A DNA stretch of 64,000 nt, taken from contig ML662465.1 in the NCBI GenBank assembly GCA_007570785.1, positions 3,307,172 through 3,371,171 of the forward strand. The letters are read 5' to 3'. Every line of letters begins with the position of its first letter. Positions within the stretch are counted from its first letter, which is position 1. Position numbers and translations under genes: made by a program. This document shows positions 54,626 to 64,000 of the stretch, piece by piece. The notes beneath the pieces were generated by a model, which was given only the letters and a program-made list of their open reading frames with translations, was not told where the DNA came from and made no database searches. This stretch comes from Antilocapra americana. Its lineage: Eukaryota; Chordata; Mammalia; Artiodactyla; Antilocapridae.

Positions 54626-55436
54626 TGGAGAAGGGACAGGGAAACAGAGAGAGGGAGACAGAGGAAGAAGAGAAACTGGACGCACAAACAGGAGGAACTC
54701 AAAAACAACAAAATGGAAAGGCTTGTTTTTTAATCATAAGAAAAAAGTGAAAATACAGCCCCATCTGTATCAATACACCTTGATTCCACATGAGTTGGTT
54801 CCAGGACCCCCACTATTGATACACCACACAGCAAATAAAATTTTGCTTTCTGAACTCTCTGGATCCCTCTCCTACCCACCCACTCTTTCCCCAGGCAAGG
54901 ATATGGAAGCTGTAGATGAGGACAGCCAACTGTGTGCAGTTTTGATGAAACACTGTTGTAACCAGGAGACTGTATATGCAAGTAAACTGAAACCCCCTTG
55001 TTAAAGCAACAAAAGAGAAATTCTCTTGACTGAAACTGACCAAGGAAAGGAACCCCTTGTTTACCTTTCAAGAAAGAAAATAAAAAATAAAGTCAATAAG
55101 AGAACGTGATAAAATAAGGAATGAATTAAAAAGATAAAAATAAAAAACTCCCCCGTGGGCAAGGCATGTCATCAAAGAACCAAACTCATGAATTGAGTGC
55201 TGAAAACATCTGCACAGAAAATTCCCCAGACCTTCAGCACAACACAACATCTAGAAAACACTGTCCTTGAGAAACGCTGGTTTCATCACGCCTAAAGATG
55301 ATACAAGGGAGAAACTCTCAATAAAGTCAAGAACAGGGGAAGGAAATTGTCTCAAGTTTTATTTTAACATCATTCTGGGAATTTGGGGGCAACATGAAAA
55401 TATAAGACAAAGCAACAGGTAAGTTTTGGAAAGGAA
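54626..55436. other. Unassigned stretch
   Basis: Purine-rich at 54630-54700. GAGTTGGTTCCAGGACCCCC at about 54792 is reminiscent of a Tigger-family end, but too little matches to call. Opposed short frames at 54723-55071 are not recognised. Confidence 0.35.
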
Positions 55437-55566
55437 GCTGCTGCTGCTAAGTCGCTTCAGTCGTGTCCAACTCTGTGCGACCCCATAGACAGAAGCCCAC
55501 CAGGCGCCCCCATCCCTGGGATTCTCCAGGCAAGAACACTGGAGTGTTCTTCTCCAATGCATGAAA
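55437..55566 (-). mobile_element. Bov-A2: Bov-A2 monomer with internal deletion
   Basis: GAAGCTGCTGCTGCTAAGTC, CCCACCAGGCGCCCCCATCC and GCAAGAACACTGGAGTG, then it skips the usual GGTTGCCATTT and resumes TTCTTCTCCAATGCATGAAA. The (CTG)n lead is typical of the young Bov-A2 subfamily. Confidence 0.9.
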
Positions 55567-55917
55567 GTGAAAAGTAGAAGTAACTATAATATTATCGTTG
55601 GATCATACATACCACTTAAAAATCCAGATTCCACTAAACTTATTACACTTGTTCAGTTGGGGGTCCACAATACATATCATTAAATTATTATAGATTAAAT
55701 TATGCATATAACTTAAAATCCACTAGCTTCTCCATATGGCAATAATATCTAGTTAAAAAACATAATGCCTGATCACCGCATTCAGAAGAGCAACAAAAAA
55801 TGTAAAACATCTTGAAATAACTTTATAGAAAAATACACACAACTCAGGTGAAAAATATTTATCCTTTGATGGAAAACATAAAGTAAACAGAATACATTGT
55901 TATACAAGCCAGGTTCT
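55567..55917. other. AT-rich stretch, nothing assigned
   Basis: No repeat or gene recognised. Confidence 0.35.
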
Positions 55918-56215
55918 TTTTTTTTTTTTATTAAACATTTTTTTTTATTAGTTTTGCCAAACAATGACATGATATCACCATGGGTTCACATATGCTCCCC
56001 CTCCATAACCCCCCTCCCTCCTCCCTCTCCCCAGGAAATCTCGTTGCACCAGTCCCAAGCATCAATCCTGGGCCGGCTATTGCTTAGACATATGATAATT
56101 AACATGTTTCAATGCCATTCTCCCATATCATCCCACCCTTTCCCTCATCCACAGAGGCCCTGAGTCTATTCTATACATCTGTGTTCCTTTTGCTGTCTCG
56201 TATGCCGGGTTCTCA
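55918..56215 (-). mobile_element. L1-BT: Ruminant L1 3' end (5'-truncated)
   Basis: Starts with the reversed poly(A) (T-runs at 55918-55928 and 55940-55948). Then TATTAGTTTTGCCAAACAAT, TCAATCCTGGGCCGGCTATT, CATATGATAATTAACATGTT and CCTTTTGCTGTCTCGTATGC follow. Similar to the copy at 19265-19691. Confidence 0.9.
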
Positions 56216-56776
56216 GATAAGACAACTCAATACTGTATCGATTGGTATTAAGTCCTTAAACATTAATCTACACATTTAATACCACTGACTAAAACCCCAA
56301 AGTGATTTTACTTGTAACTTGATAACATGATTCTAAAAATTATCAGCAAGCAAAAGAAGATCAGAATACTCCAAAACACAATGCAAAAGAATAAGGGGAA
56401 AGGCGAAGTCTTAGCAAATAAAATATACAATAACAACAACAACAAAATTATTTCTAAGGCCATAACAAGGATAGATCAATGTAATGAAATTTTTTAAAAA
56501 AGAAAAGAAAATGACCCAAATATAAGCGTTAAGTGTGCCCTAAAGATATTTCAGATAGGTAGAAAAATATTAATATTTTTAATAAACAAATTTAGATAAA
56601 AGATAAGGTAACTTATACATGAATAAACAATTAAAAATTAAATTACAAAAATAAACAGAAGAAAATGTAAATAAATATGTGTGTTTTCCTTCCCTGTTTT
56701 GTTTTTTCTCCATAGTACTCACTGGCTTCTAAAATCTTATATCAGTTCTTTATTATTTTGTTTACTATCTAGAATG
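56216..56776. other. AT-rich stretch, nothing assigned
   Basis: No gene. A-rich, with an (AAC)n run at about 56431-56444. Could be old L1 but not alignable by eye. Confidence 0.35.
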
Positions 56777-57019
56777 GGGGTTCCCAGGTGGCACTAGTGT
56801 TAAAGACCTTAGCTGCCAATGCAGAAGACACAACAGACACGGGTTCGATCCCTAAGGTGGGAAGGTCCCCTGGAGGAGGGCATGGCAACCCACTCCAGTA
56901 TTCCTGCCTGGAGAACCCCATGGGCAGAAGAGCCTAAGTCCATGGGGTTGCAAAGAGTCAGACACAAGTGAAGACAGCTGGACACAGCTGAGGCGACTTA
57001 GCACGCACGCGAGCATGCA
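56777..57019 (+). mobile_element. Bov-tA: Bov-tA SINE
   Basis: Sense copy of the longer-headed type: GGGGTTCCCAGGTGGCACTA to GGCGACTTAGCACGCACGCG. A small duplication of 'GGACACAGCTGA'-like sequence is seen near its 3' end. Confidence 0.93.
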
Positions 57020-57119
57020 CCCAAGATGGCAAGATTTTTCACTATTTGTCCCCAGTGCTTTGGAAAGCTTCTAGTACATGGTAACCGAGTAAAAAATACA
57101 TGCTAAATAAATAACAAAG

Positions 57120-57815
57120 AATATCAGATTATGAAAAGTATATGATGTAAAAGAAATACACATAAAATATAAGACAAGTTAAATTTTGTTTTCATCAAAA
57201 CAGCAAATAAATTTATATGACAGAAGGGTAAAATATCTGCAACCCTAAAAGCTGACTACATATGATTAAATGATGAGCTTTCATAAAACAGTAAGAATAA
57301 AAAGGGACAAAGATGATGTCCAAAAGAAAACATGCTAATGACCAAACACATTTAAAATGGGTCACATCATAAACACAAAAGAAATCATATAAAAAGTGAA
57401 ATGTAACTTGTTTCTCCTTTGACTGGCAAGGAGTGATCATACTCTGGAGAAACTCTTGTGCCAGGAAGCTAAAATAAATTCTGGTATGACTTTTCTGGAG
57501 AGTAATGAAAATGTGTCAAATGTTATATGAGCATGCCCATTTAGCAGCAATTCCATTTCAAAGAAACTGTCCTACAGAAAGGCCTGCACAAATACAGTAT
57601 CCAGACAAATAGGAACATGGATTTTTGATGCATTGCTATCATCATAATAAAATTACAACAACTTAAATGCCTCTGATATCAAATTAGGCTACATCAACAC
57701 AATGGAATAAGGTGTGTTTTATTACATACACTGGTCGGTCAGAACTACATGAATACTATCTGTGATAAGCTGAGCAAAAGACAGGAAGTTACTGAGCAGT
57801 ATGATCCTCTTGTCT
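57120..57815 (+). mobile_element. L1M: Old L1 3' end
   Basis: AAGGGTAAAATATCTGCAAC, TTTAGCAGCAATTCCATTTC, AAACTGTCCTACAGAAAGGC, CATTGCTATCATCATAATAA and ACATCAACACAATGGAATAA are in L1M order. Strongly diverged. Confidence 0.7.
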
Positions 57816-57829
57816 GCATGTCTATACAA

Positions 57830-58019
57830 CAGTGGTTCTCAACTTGTGGCTCCCCAGGCCAGCATTGCCAGCATCAGCTGAGAGTTTGTCTGAAATGCAA
57901 ATGCTCAGGCCTTACCCCACACCTACTCAATCATAAACTTCAGGGATGGGATGCAGAAATCAGTGTTTGAACAAACCCTCCAAGGCATTCTAAATGCACA
58001 CTAAATGCTGAGAAACAAT
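57830..58019 (+). mobile_element. MER5A: MER5A hAT MITE, full length
   Basis: Begins CAGTGGTTCTCAACTTGTGG and ends at GCTGAGAAACAATAG. Internal blocks are CTGAAATGCAAATGCTCAGG and CAAACCCTCCAAGGCATTCT. Length of 190 bp equals the family's usual size. The 8-bp TSD has decayed. Confidence 0.88.
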
Positions 58020-58632
58020 AGCCAATTTTGAAAGACAGACACCAAACTGTATAGAAAAACTGCCTTAGAGTATAGTTTTATGGGAAATTTCATTTTTCCT
58101 CTTGACATATTTTGATATTCCAATGATGCATATTGCACTTAAAATTAGGAAAATTATTTCTATCAAAGAGAGAAAGAGGGGAAGAGAGAAAGAGTGGGAA
58201 AAAGATTAAGAAAGAGAAGAATGACTAACCAAGAGAAAAACGGATGAGAGATTTATGTAGGTGTGACATTCCCACAAAAAGGCCAAAAAGTTTCTAACAA
58301 AGGTATGTTTTAAACATTCAATTTGAATAGAATTAAAAGAAATCTGTATTAAAATGCAGCAGTTGTTTCCATTTATCTGATAAGTATCATTAATAAAAGC
58401 ACTAAAGCTGAATGAATTCACAGCTACAGTGGACTCAGAGGCTTTAGGCAAATGAGAAAGTATGGGGAATTTATAGCAAAAAGTGTACAACTGGTCATAT
58501 TTTGGACCCAGTCACCCAAATTCCAGGGATTTCTCCTAGTTAAATACTTGAGGGTATATTTTTCGATAATAATAAAATATTTAAAGCATTCTAAATATTC
58601 TAACATATAAAACTGATTAAAAGAACCACGTT
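58020..58632. other. AT-rich stretch, nothing assigned
   Basis: No repeat or gene recognised. Purine-rich block (GAGAGAAAGAGGGGAAGAGA) at about 58168-58187. Confidence 0.35.
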
Positions 58633-58644
58633 ATACAGTGCTAT

Positions 58645-58764
58645 CGGAGAAGACAGTGGCACCCGACTCCGGTACTCTTGCCTGGAGAATCCCATGGATG
58701 GAGGAGCCTGGTGGGCTGCCGTCCAGGGGGTCGCACAGAGTCGGACACAACTGAGCGACTTAGC
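58645..58764 (+). mobile_element. Bov-A2: Bov-A monomer (Bov-A2 type)
   Basis: GGAGAAGACAGTGGCACCCG to CAACTGAGCGACTTAGC. Perfect 12-bp TSD ATACAGTGCTAT at 58633-58644 and 58765-58776. Low divergence and an intact TSD indicate a young insertion. Confidence 0.96.
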
Positions 58765-58914
58765 ATACAGTGCTATTGTAACAATTACTTCATCAAAAAG
58801 GATGGCATGACTAAAGATAGATGGATACAGAAATAAAATAATATGTAGACTATCCAGAAAAAATATACCTGTCAATATTAAGAATTTAATATGTTAGGAG
58901 GTATTCTAAGAACT

Positions 58915-59060
58915 TTGTAACAGAATAATTCACTCAATCATAACAACCATATGAGAAAGTAAAACCACCACTTTACAGCTGAAGACACACATCTGGAGAG
59001 TTGGCACAACCTGCCTAAGACCACCAAGATAAGAGTAGTGGGGCCAGCCTGTGCTGTAGC
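58915..59060 (-). repeat. MIR: MIR SINE
   Basis: CACTCAATCATAACAACCAT, CACTTTACAGCTGAAGACAC and GGCACAACCTGCCTAAGACC are the reversed MIR core. Confidence 0.75.
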
Positions 59061-60032
59061 GGCCACGTATAATGCGTGTAGTATCACATTTGTGTTGTTG
59101 ATGATGATTCACGAAGAAAAGTCTGAAAGGTTAGCCACTCAAACAAGAACAATGGTCATCTCTGAACCACAGAATCAAAGGTAATTTACATTCTGTTTCC
59201 TTTCAGTTTATCTTTTGTCTCTGAAGATTATGTAAGATTTGTGATAAATATTTAACTGGGGACATTTTTTTTTTTGGTATATTAACAGAAAAGAATGAGT
59301 AAGTGCTCACTATGAGGGCAAGCCCTATAAAATCCAGCCAGCAGAGAAAGAACCTTTGAAAGGCGCAGAGTCTTAAAAAGAAATGGTACTTTAAAGTAAC
59401 AATGAGGCTCTGAATGTGGGTGGCATGGAAACCACTTATAACACCATCATCTCACTTCAAGACTGCAACTACCAAAAAAAATAAAAGTAAAGCTCAGGAA
59501 AATTTTGGTTCCGGTCTGCTCTGTGAAAATTAAAATGGCAGTTTATCCTCATTGAAGAGACTCCTACAACTGGTGTATTCAAATTGCACAGGACCTTTCT
59601 GTTTCATCTATACCACCACCAAGATTATACTTGGATTCTTCCATAAAGCCTTTATTTGCTCATTCAAGAAGTCACATATGTTAACACCTGTGCTATGGAA
59701 TCAACGATTTCAACTCAATGTCCAGGAAAATGGTGAAGGAGTAAGAAAGGCGAGCATTCCTGATGCATACAGGTCTCTGCATGAGACTATGTCATACACA
59801 ATCACGGCTCCAAGAGAGGACTGGAGGCAAACATCTGAATGATGGGGATGCTTCAGAACCTTATATGGCTCAGCGCTCCCCAAATGCCAGCAGTCAATGA
59901 TCAGATTTCTCCAATCAAGCCATCCTAGGGCATCCAGTCCCCTTTTTTGTGGGTGAACTTGTCCTTGTAGATTATATAAGTTTTCACTGCCTCTCTTGTG
60001 GAAGGCTTATTTTTCTCCACCCCACTGACATC
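59061..60032. other. Repeat-poor stretch
   Basis: About 1 kb with no repeat or gene recognised. A 96-codon plus-strand frame at 59552-59842 has no recognisable motif. Confidence 0.4.
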
Positions 60033-60225
60033 AGGCTTCCCTGGTGGCTCAGATGGTAAAGAATCTGCCTACAATGCAGGATAATGGCGTTCGATCCCTG
60101 GGTTGGGAAGATCCCCTGGAGAAGGGACTCCAGTATTCTTGACTAGAGAATTTCATGGACAGGGGAGCCTGGTGGGCTACAGTCCATGGGGTCACAAAGA
60201 GTGGACACGACTGAGCGCTAACACC
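60033..60225 (+). mobile_element. Bov-tA: Bov-tA SINE
   Basis: Sense copy AGGCTTCCCTGGTGGCTCAG to GTGGACACGACTGAGCGCTA, with a short internal deletion after GAGAAGGGA (it jumps to CTCCAGTATTCTTG). Confidence 0.95.
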
Positions 60226-60379
60226 ACAATGACAAAACTGTCTGTGTGACTTTCTTTGGCCAATAAAATAAAAAAGGAAGTTTCACATAAACACTTCCAA
60301 ACAGAAACTTTAAGAGTAACTGTGTACCTACAGTATTTAGCTGCTATGTTCTCTCTTCTCACTGCCATAAAACTATTGA

Positions 60380-60558
60380 TACAGCAGCTCTCTTAGCCTG
60401 AATTCTAGAGCAAATAAGTTATGTAGCATAATTACAGGAGACCCAAAATGGACATGAAGTGTGAGAAATAAATCTTGGTGGTTGTTAAGCCAGGGACTTT
60501 GGGGCTGTTTGTTACTGTAGTATATATCAGTATAAACTGACTTATACATTATCACATC
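60380..60558 (+). mobile_element. MaLR-like LTR, 3' end
   Basis: GTGTGAGAAATAAATCTTGG, then GTTGTTAAGCCAGGGACTTT and GGGGCTGTTTGTTACTGTAG fit the common 'ttttaagccactgagattttggggttgtttgttac' end of MaLR LTRs. The 5' part is not recognisable. Confidence 0.55.
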
Positions 60559-61284
60559 CATGCTTCCATACTTGGCGATGTACTCAATGCCAAGACTCAC
60601 TTCTTCTAGGAGCTCTGTGACCACTATCTGCATGGTTAAGAGATTAAAAAAAAAAAAAACCTGGCCTGTGTGCATCTTCCGTGTTTGAATTGAAAGAGTT
60701 TTGAACTCTCCTTTGAATCTGATGGTTTGTATCACTAGTCCCACTTTGGCACAAAATGGCAGGCTGATGTCCTTGTCCCCTCCATCTAGCCCAAGCTCAC
60801 CATGCAATTACATTAAAAACCTGTCCTTTCTCCCAGGATGTCACACACACTCTGTCACTCCTGTGATGACAGGATATGAGAAGCAATGGACAGTTTTCCC
60901 AGCAGAGAATGAAGTGGCCTTCAAACAGCAGCCAAAAGATGACAGAACAGGAAATCCCTTATTCCAGCCAATATCCTCGAGGGCCTGTGGTTTCTCCAGC
61001 CATGCATAAAGAAATTTACAGTTTGAGTAACACTGTTTCCTAAGAATCTAGGATTCTGGCTGTTATTCATGGTTCTACCCATTGACAACAAGGCATAGTT
61101 GTCACTGGCAATAAAATGCAAGCATCTGCTTTCTGAATGGTTTTTGAGCGGTACTTTTGGACCTCTGCAAACCTATCATTGACTATTACAGGGGAAGACT
61201 TGGAAGAAAATGAAAGTATAGGGAGCACTGGGAATGGTCAAGAAGCACCAGTAACAGCAATAGGAAGAACAATAACAATATTAA
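60559..61284. other. Unassigned stretch
   Basis: No repeat recognised. An A-run at 60647-60659 lies inside a 144-codon minus-strand frame (60807-60373) that continues into the LTR end. It codes for a poly-Phe stretch, so it is probably chance. Confidence 0.35.
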
Positions 61285-61530
61285 ATATAACACCTAATAA
61301 CAGCTCATGTTGGATGGCACACAGTGTTCCAAGGTCCCCACTCGCATTAGTTCTTTTGCCATTCCTAACTTACCTGAAAATAAGGTACAATTTATTGTTC
61401 ATACTTTAAAGATGACAAAATTAGGAGATTAAAAAGGTACTTGCAAATAATCATAATGCAATGAAATATTTTACATTTGAATGTGGGTCTCTTAGCCTCA
61501 GAGTCTGAGAACCAGTTCATCATATTATAT
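61285..61530 (-). repeat. MIR: MIR SINE
   Basis: CTAATAACAGCTCATGTTGG, ACAGTGTTCCAAGGTCCCCA, ATTGTTCATACTTTAAAGAT and GTGGGTCTCTTAGCCTCAGA are the reversed MIR over most of its length. Confidence 0.75.
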
Positions 61531-61654
61531 TGCCTGAGATTAAGGATACAAATAAATACCAATACTTGGGCATTCTTCTTCATCTAGAATCTTCTTTCAA
61601 GAAAAGTAACAAAGATGAAGGAGAAAAATTTGCTATGCAGATGGCTTTGTTTTG

Positions 61655-61790
61655 AGTCCAAACAATGTACTTTTTCACTGTATGATCCTGAATAACCCAT
61701 TTCATCACTTCTAAAAGATGTTACCTCATTTACAGAATGAGGAAAACGATTCTCATTTTATAATATTGCAATGAAAATAAAAAGTGGTAA
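61655..61790 (+). repeat. MIR: MIR-like SINE
   Basis: TGTATGATCCTGAATAACCC, then ACCTCATTTACAGAATGAGG and AATATTGCAATGAAAATAAA resemble the MIR core in sense orientation. Confidence 0.6.
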
Positions 61791-61956
61791 TGAATGGGAA
61801 CAACTATAAACTCCAAAATGCTAGGTCATTTATAATACATAGTTCATTTTTGCAATGCCATAATTGGTTGCTCAGTGGCAGCAATGAACTGACATTGACC
61901 AGCACTATTAAACCAAAGGTAGGACATCTGAGCATAATATCAAATTCAGAGCATCC

Positions 61957-62232
61957 TGCTGCTGCTGCTGCTAAGTCGCTTCTGTCGTGTCCAACTCTGT
62001 GCGACCTCATAAACAGCAGCCCACCAAGCTCCCCCATCCCTGGGATTCTCCAGGCAAGAACACTGGAGTGGGTTGCCATTTCCTTCTCCAATGCATCAAA
62101 GTGAAAAGTGAAAGTGAAGTCGCTCAGTCATGTCTGACTCTTAGCGACCCCATGGACTGCAGCCTGCCAGGCTCCGCCGTCCCTGGGATTCTCCAGGCAA
62201 GAGTACTGGAGTGGGGTGCCACTGCCTTCTCC
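61957..62232 (-). mobile_element. Bov-A2: Bov-A2 SINE, full dimer
   Basis: Antisense dimer. It starts with (CTG)n (61957-61971), then has first monomer CCCACCAAGCTCCCCCATCC ... TTCCTTCTCCAATGCATCAA and linker AGTGAAAAGTGAAAGTGAAG. The second monomer CGCTCAGTCATGTCTGACTC ... GGTGCCACTGCCTTCTCC follows. Perfect 11-bp TSD TCAGAGCATCC at 61946-61956 and 62233-62243. Low divergence. Confidence 0.97.
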
Positions 62233-62243
62233 TCAGAGCATCC

Positions 62244-62899
62244 GGTGTCTTCTAAACTGGAGTAGCTTGTAAGAGATCAACATTCCCACCAAGAACGATG
62301 ATAAAAAAAATCAGTAACATATCAAAAGTCATTTGCTTGAAAGCATCAGAGAATATCCGTGGAAGCCAAAATTTAAAATACAGACCCCAGTGAAAAGGAA
62401 AGCTCACTGAGGTGAGCCCAACTTTGTGAATGCTGATGTTGACAGGATATCTGTCAGTTCTTGCCACAAGTTAGGAAGCACAAAGGATAAGTAGGTATAA
62501 GTGTTACAAGGGATAGAAACCAAAAAAGATGTAGGCAACTGCACAGGGCTCTGGCCCAAATAAGCTGGAGTTGAGGGTTGTCAAGTTAGCCAGAACTTGA
62601 GAAGCTAAGATCAGAGACAGAAGGAAAGAACAGAGATTTGAGACCCATATTCATTATCAGTTTTCTTCCTGAGGCATTTATCTATAAATGTCAAAGAACA
62701 GAAGGTTAAGAAGCCAAAGTAAAAGAGATAAAGAGAAAAAAAGGAGTTTTTACAGTCTCACAGTGCTAGAGAGACAAAAATTAGATTTGAAGACCTGCCA
62801 AGGGGACCAGTTCTATGAAATGTGATAAGTTCTAAGTTGGGACCCTAGGATTGAGGCTGAACAAAAGGCAGATGGGGCCTTATAAAGAATTCAGTCCAA
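62244..62899. other. Unassigned stretch
   Basis: No repeat or gene recognised. Purine-rich from 62690 to 62760. Confidence 0.35.
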
Positions 62900-63429
62900 C
62901 TGCAAGTCAGCTCTAACCATGATGGTATGAGATGATCTGTCCCCTGCTACCTGCTAAAGAAAAAGGTGAATCTTCTCTGAAGAGCAGGAACACCATCCAG
63001 AAATACTACAGTTTGACATCCATAATAACCAACATCTAACTGAAATCACCAGGTGTATCAAAAAGTAGTTTCCATGGGAAATAACTAAGCAATAAAAAGG
63101 AATCCACTAGTGACTTAGTTATTGGAGTTATAAGACTCAGATTTTAAACTGTGATCACAATGCCCAATAAAATAGATGAGACATTAGACAAGTGGACCAA
63201 ATAACTGAAATATATTTTAAAAAGTAAAATGGAATTTCTAGAGCTGAAAGGTACAATAACTGAAATTTAGAACACAGGAGGCAAGGTTAAATGGCAGATG
63301 GGACATAAGTGAAGAGAGCTGAAAGACACATGAGTAGAAATACTCAAAATAAAGCACAAAAGGTAAAAAAAGATGACAAGTACATAAAAGAAAATGAAAG
63401 ATATATCTATCTATACATCTACATCTACA

Positions 63430-63630
63430 TGCTCAGTCATGTCCAACTCTTTGCTACCCCATGGACTGTAGCCTGCCAGGCTCTGCTGTCCATGGGATTT
63501 TCTAGGCAACTTGGAGTGGGTTGCTGTTTCCTCCTCCAGGGAACCTTCTCAACTCAGGGATTAAACCTACATTTCCCATGGCTTCTGTATTGGCAGGTGG
63601 ATTCTTTATCACTGAGTCACCTGGGAAGCC
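63430..63630 (-). mobile_element. Bov-tA: Bov-tA SINE
   Basis: Antisense copy GCTCAGTCATGTCCAACTCT to GAGTCACCTGGGAAGCC. The left flank is a short (CTAT/CATCTA) low-complexity tract at 63404-63429. Confidence 0.94.
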
Positions 63631-63644
63631 TACAAAAAGCTTTA

Positions 63645-63694
63645 GAAATCTAAAAGAGAAAAATGTATATATTCGAAATCTAAAAGAGAAAAAT
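63645..63694. repeat. 20-bp direct repeat, 30-bp period
   Basis: GAAATCTAAAAGAGAAAAAT occurs exactly at 63645-63664 and again at 63675-63694, immediately after the Bov-tA, within L1 ORF1. Confidence 0.95.
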
Positions 63695-64000
63695 AGAGAG
63701 AACAGGCCCAGATCAATATTTGAATAGTTAATAACTCAGAATTTTCTAAAACTGCTGAATGGCATTGAAGCATGGATTAAAGAAGTGATACAAAGGTCAC
63801 CAACAAAGAAAACTACACCTACATATCTCATATATAAATGATTGCAAATGAAGGAAATAGAAAATCTCAAAGCATGCAGTTGAGGCTACATCTTCAAAGA
63901 AGCAAAGTTTAGACGAGCAGCTGATTTTTCAAACAGTGAAAGCCAAATACAGTAGAATGCCACCTTGAAAGCAGAGAAGGAAACAACCATCAACCTAATA

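Larger units (their letters stand above)
62900..64000 (+). mobile_element. L1M: L1M 5'UTR and ORF1 start, runs off the window
   Basis: AACTGAAATCACCAGGTGTA region, then AATTTCTAGAGCTGAAAGGT, AGAACAGGCCCAGATCAATA, AATAACTCAGAATTTTCTAA, CAGCTGATTTTTCAAACAGT and finally AGGAAACAACCATCAACCTA follow the L1 ORF1 nucleotide order. ORF1 is broken by stops and by a Bov-tA (63430-63630). The element continues beyond base 64000. Confidence 0.7.

Noticed and set aside
54750..54835. Possible Tigger-type transposon end (GTTGGTTCCAGGACCCCC)
   Set aside because: Only one short block matches and no second inverted end is visible.
60373..60807. 144-codon minus-strand frame
   Set aside because: Contains a poly-Phe run made by an A-tract and extends into an LTR 3' end; no motif recognised.

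Overview
This window is nuclear DNA from a bovid ruminant (cattle, buffalo, sheep or goat type). The diagnosis comes from its interspersed repeats. About thirty Bov-tA/Bov-A SINEs, a long BovB (RTE) LINE and two BovB tails, CHR-type tRNA SINEs shared with other cetartiodactyls, and ruminant-type L1 3' ends occur throughout. They sit over older eutherian repeats: MIR, MaLR-type LTRs, MER5/MER20/MER3-like hAT elements, a Tigger-like element and old L1M.

I found no protein-coding gene, tRNA, rRNA or CRISPR array that I can support. Every longer open frame I examined is either read through a SINE, LINE or LTR, or is short and unrecognised. The window is best read as intergenic or intronic sequence. 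All family names are from memory of consensus sequences; no search was run.

Layout. 0.4-3.6 kb: a broken L1M copy (+) carrying Bov-tA, CHR fragments and a MaLR LTR. 4.2-6.0 kb: a composite SINE, MIRs and a 36-bp tandem duplication. 7.6-12.1 kb: an old L1 ORF2 (+) split by two younger L1 3' ends, BovB/Bov-A pieces, a Tigger-like element and Bov-tA copies. 12.3-13.5 kb: a ruminant L1 5'UTR/ORF1 start. 15.3-16.8 kb: an LTR apparently nested in an LTR. 17-25 kb: sparse repeats, including a long repeat-free stretch (22.7-24.5 kb). 25-30 kb: L1 3' ends, a MER5A split by an LTR that is itself followed by a Bov-tA, paired MIRs, and an L1 with a (GT)n tract. 30.7-36.2 kb: an ancient repeat, a MaLR LTR, a GC-richer unassigned segment and a CHR-2 SINE. 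36.8-45.5 kb: MER20, MER3-like, MER5, and a solo LTR with TG...CA ends and a 4-bp target duplication inside a MIR. 46.4-50.7 kb: a nearly continuous old L1 ORF2 plus 3'UTR containing a SINE-in-SINE. 50.7-52.7 kb: a BovB with a degraded reverse transcriptase. 53-64 kb: mixed SINEs (including a Bov-A2 dimer with a perfect 11-bp target duplication), MIRs, MER5A and an L1 5'UTR/ORF1 start running off the right edge.

Nothing here forms a pathway. The useful content is the relative order of insertions, read from nesting and target-site duplications (TSDs), plus a few stretches with no recognisable repeat that could hold regulatory or exonic sequence.
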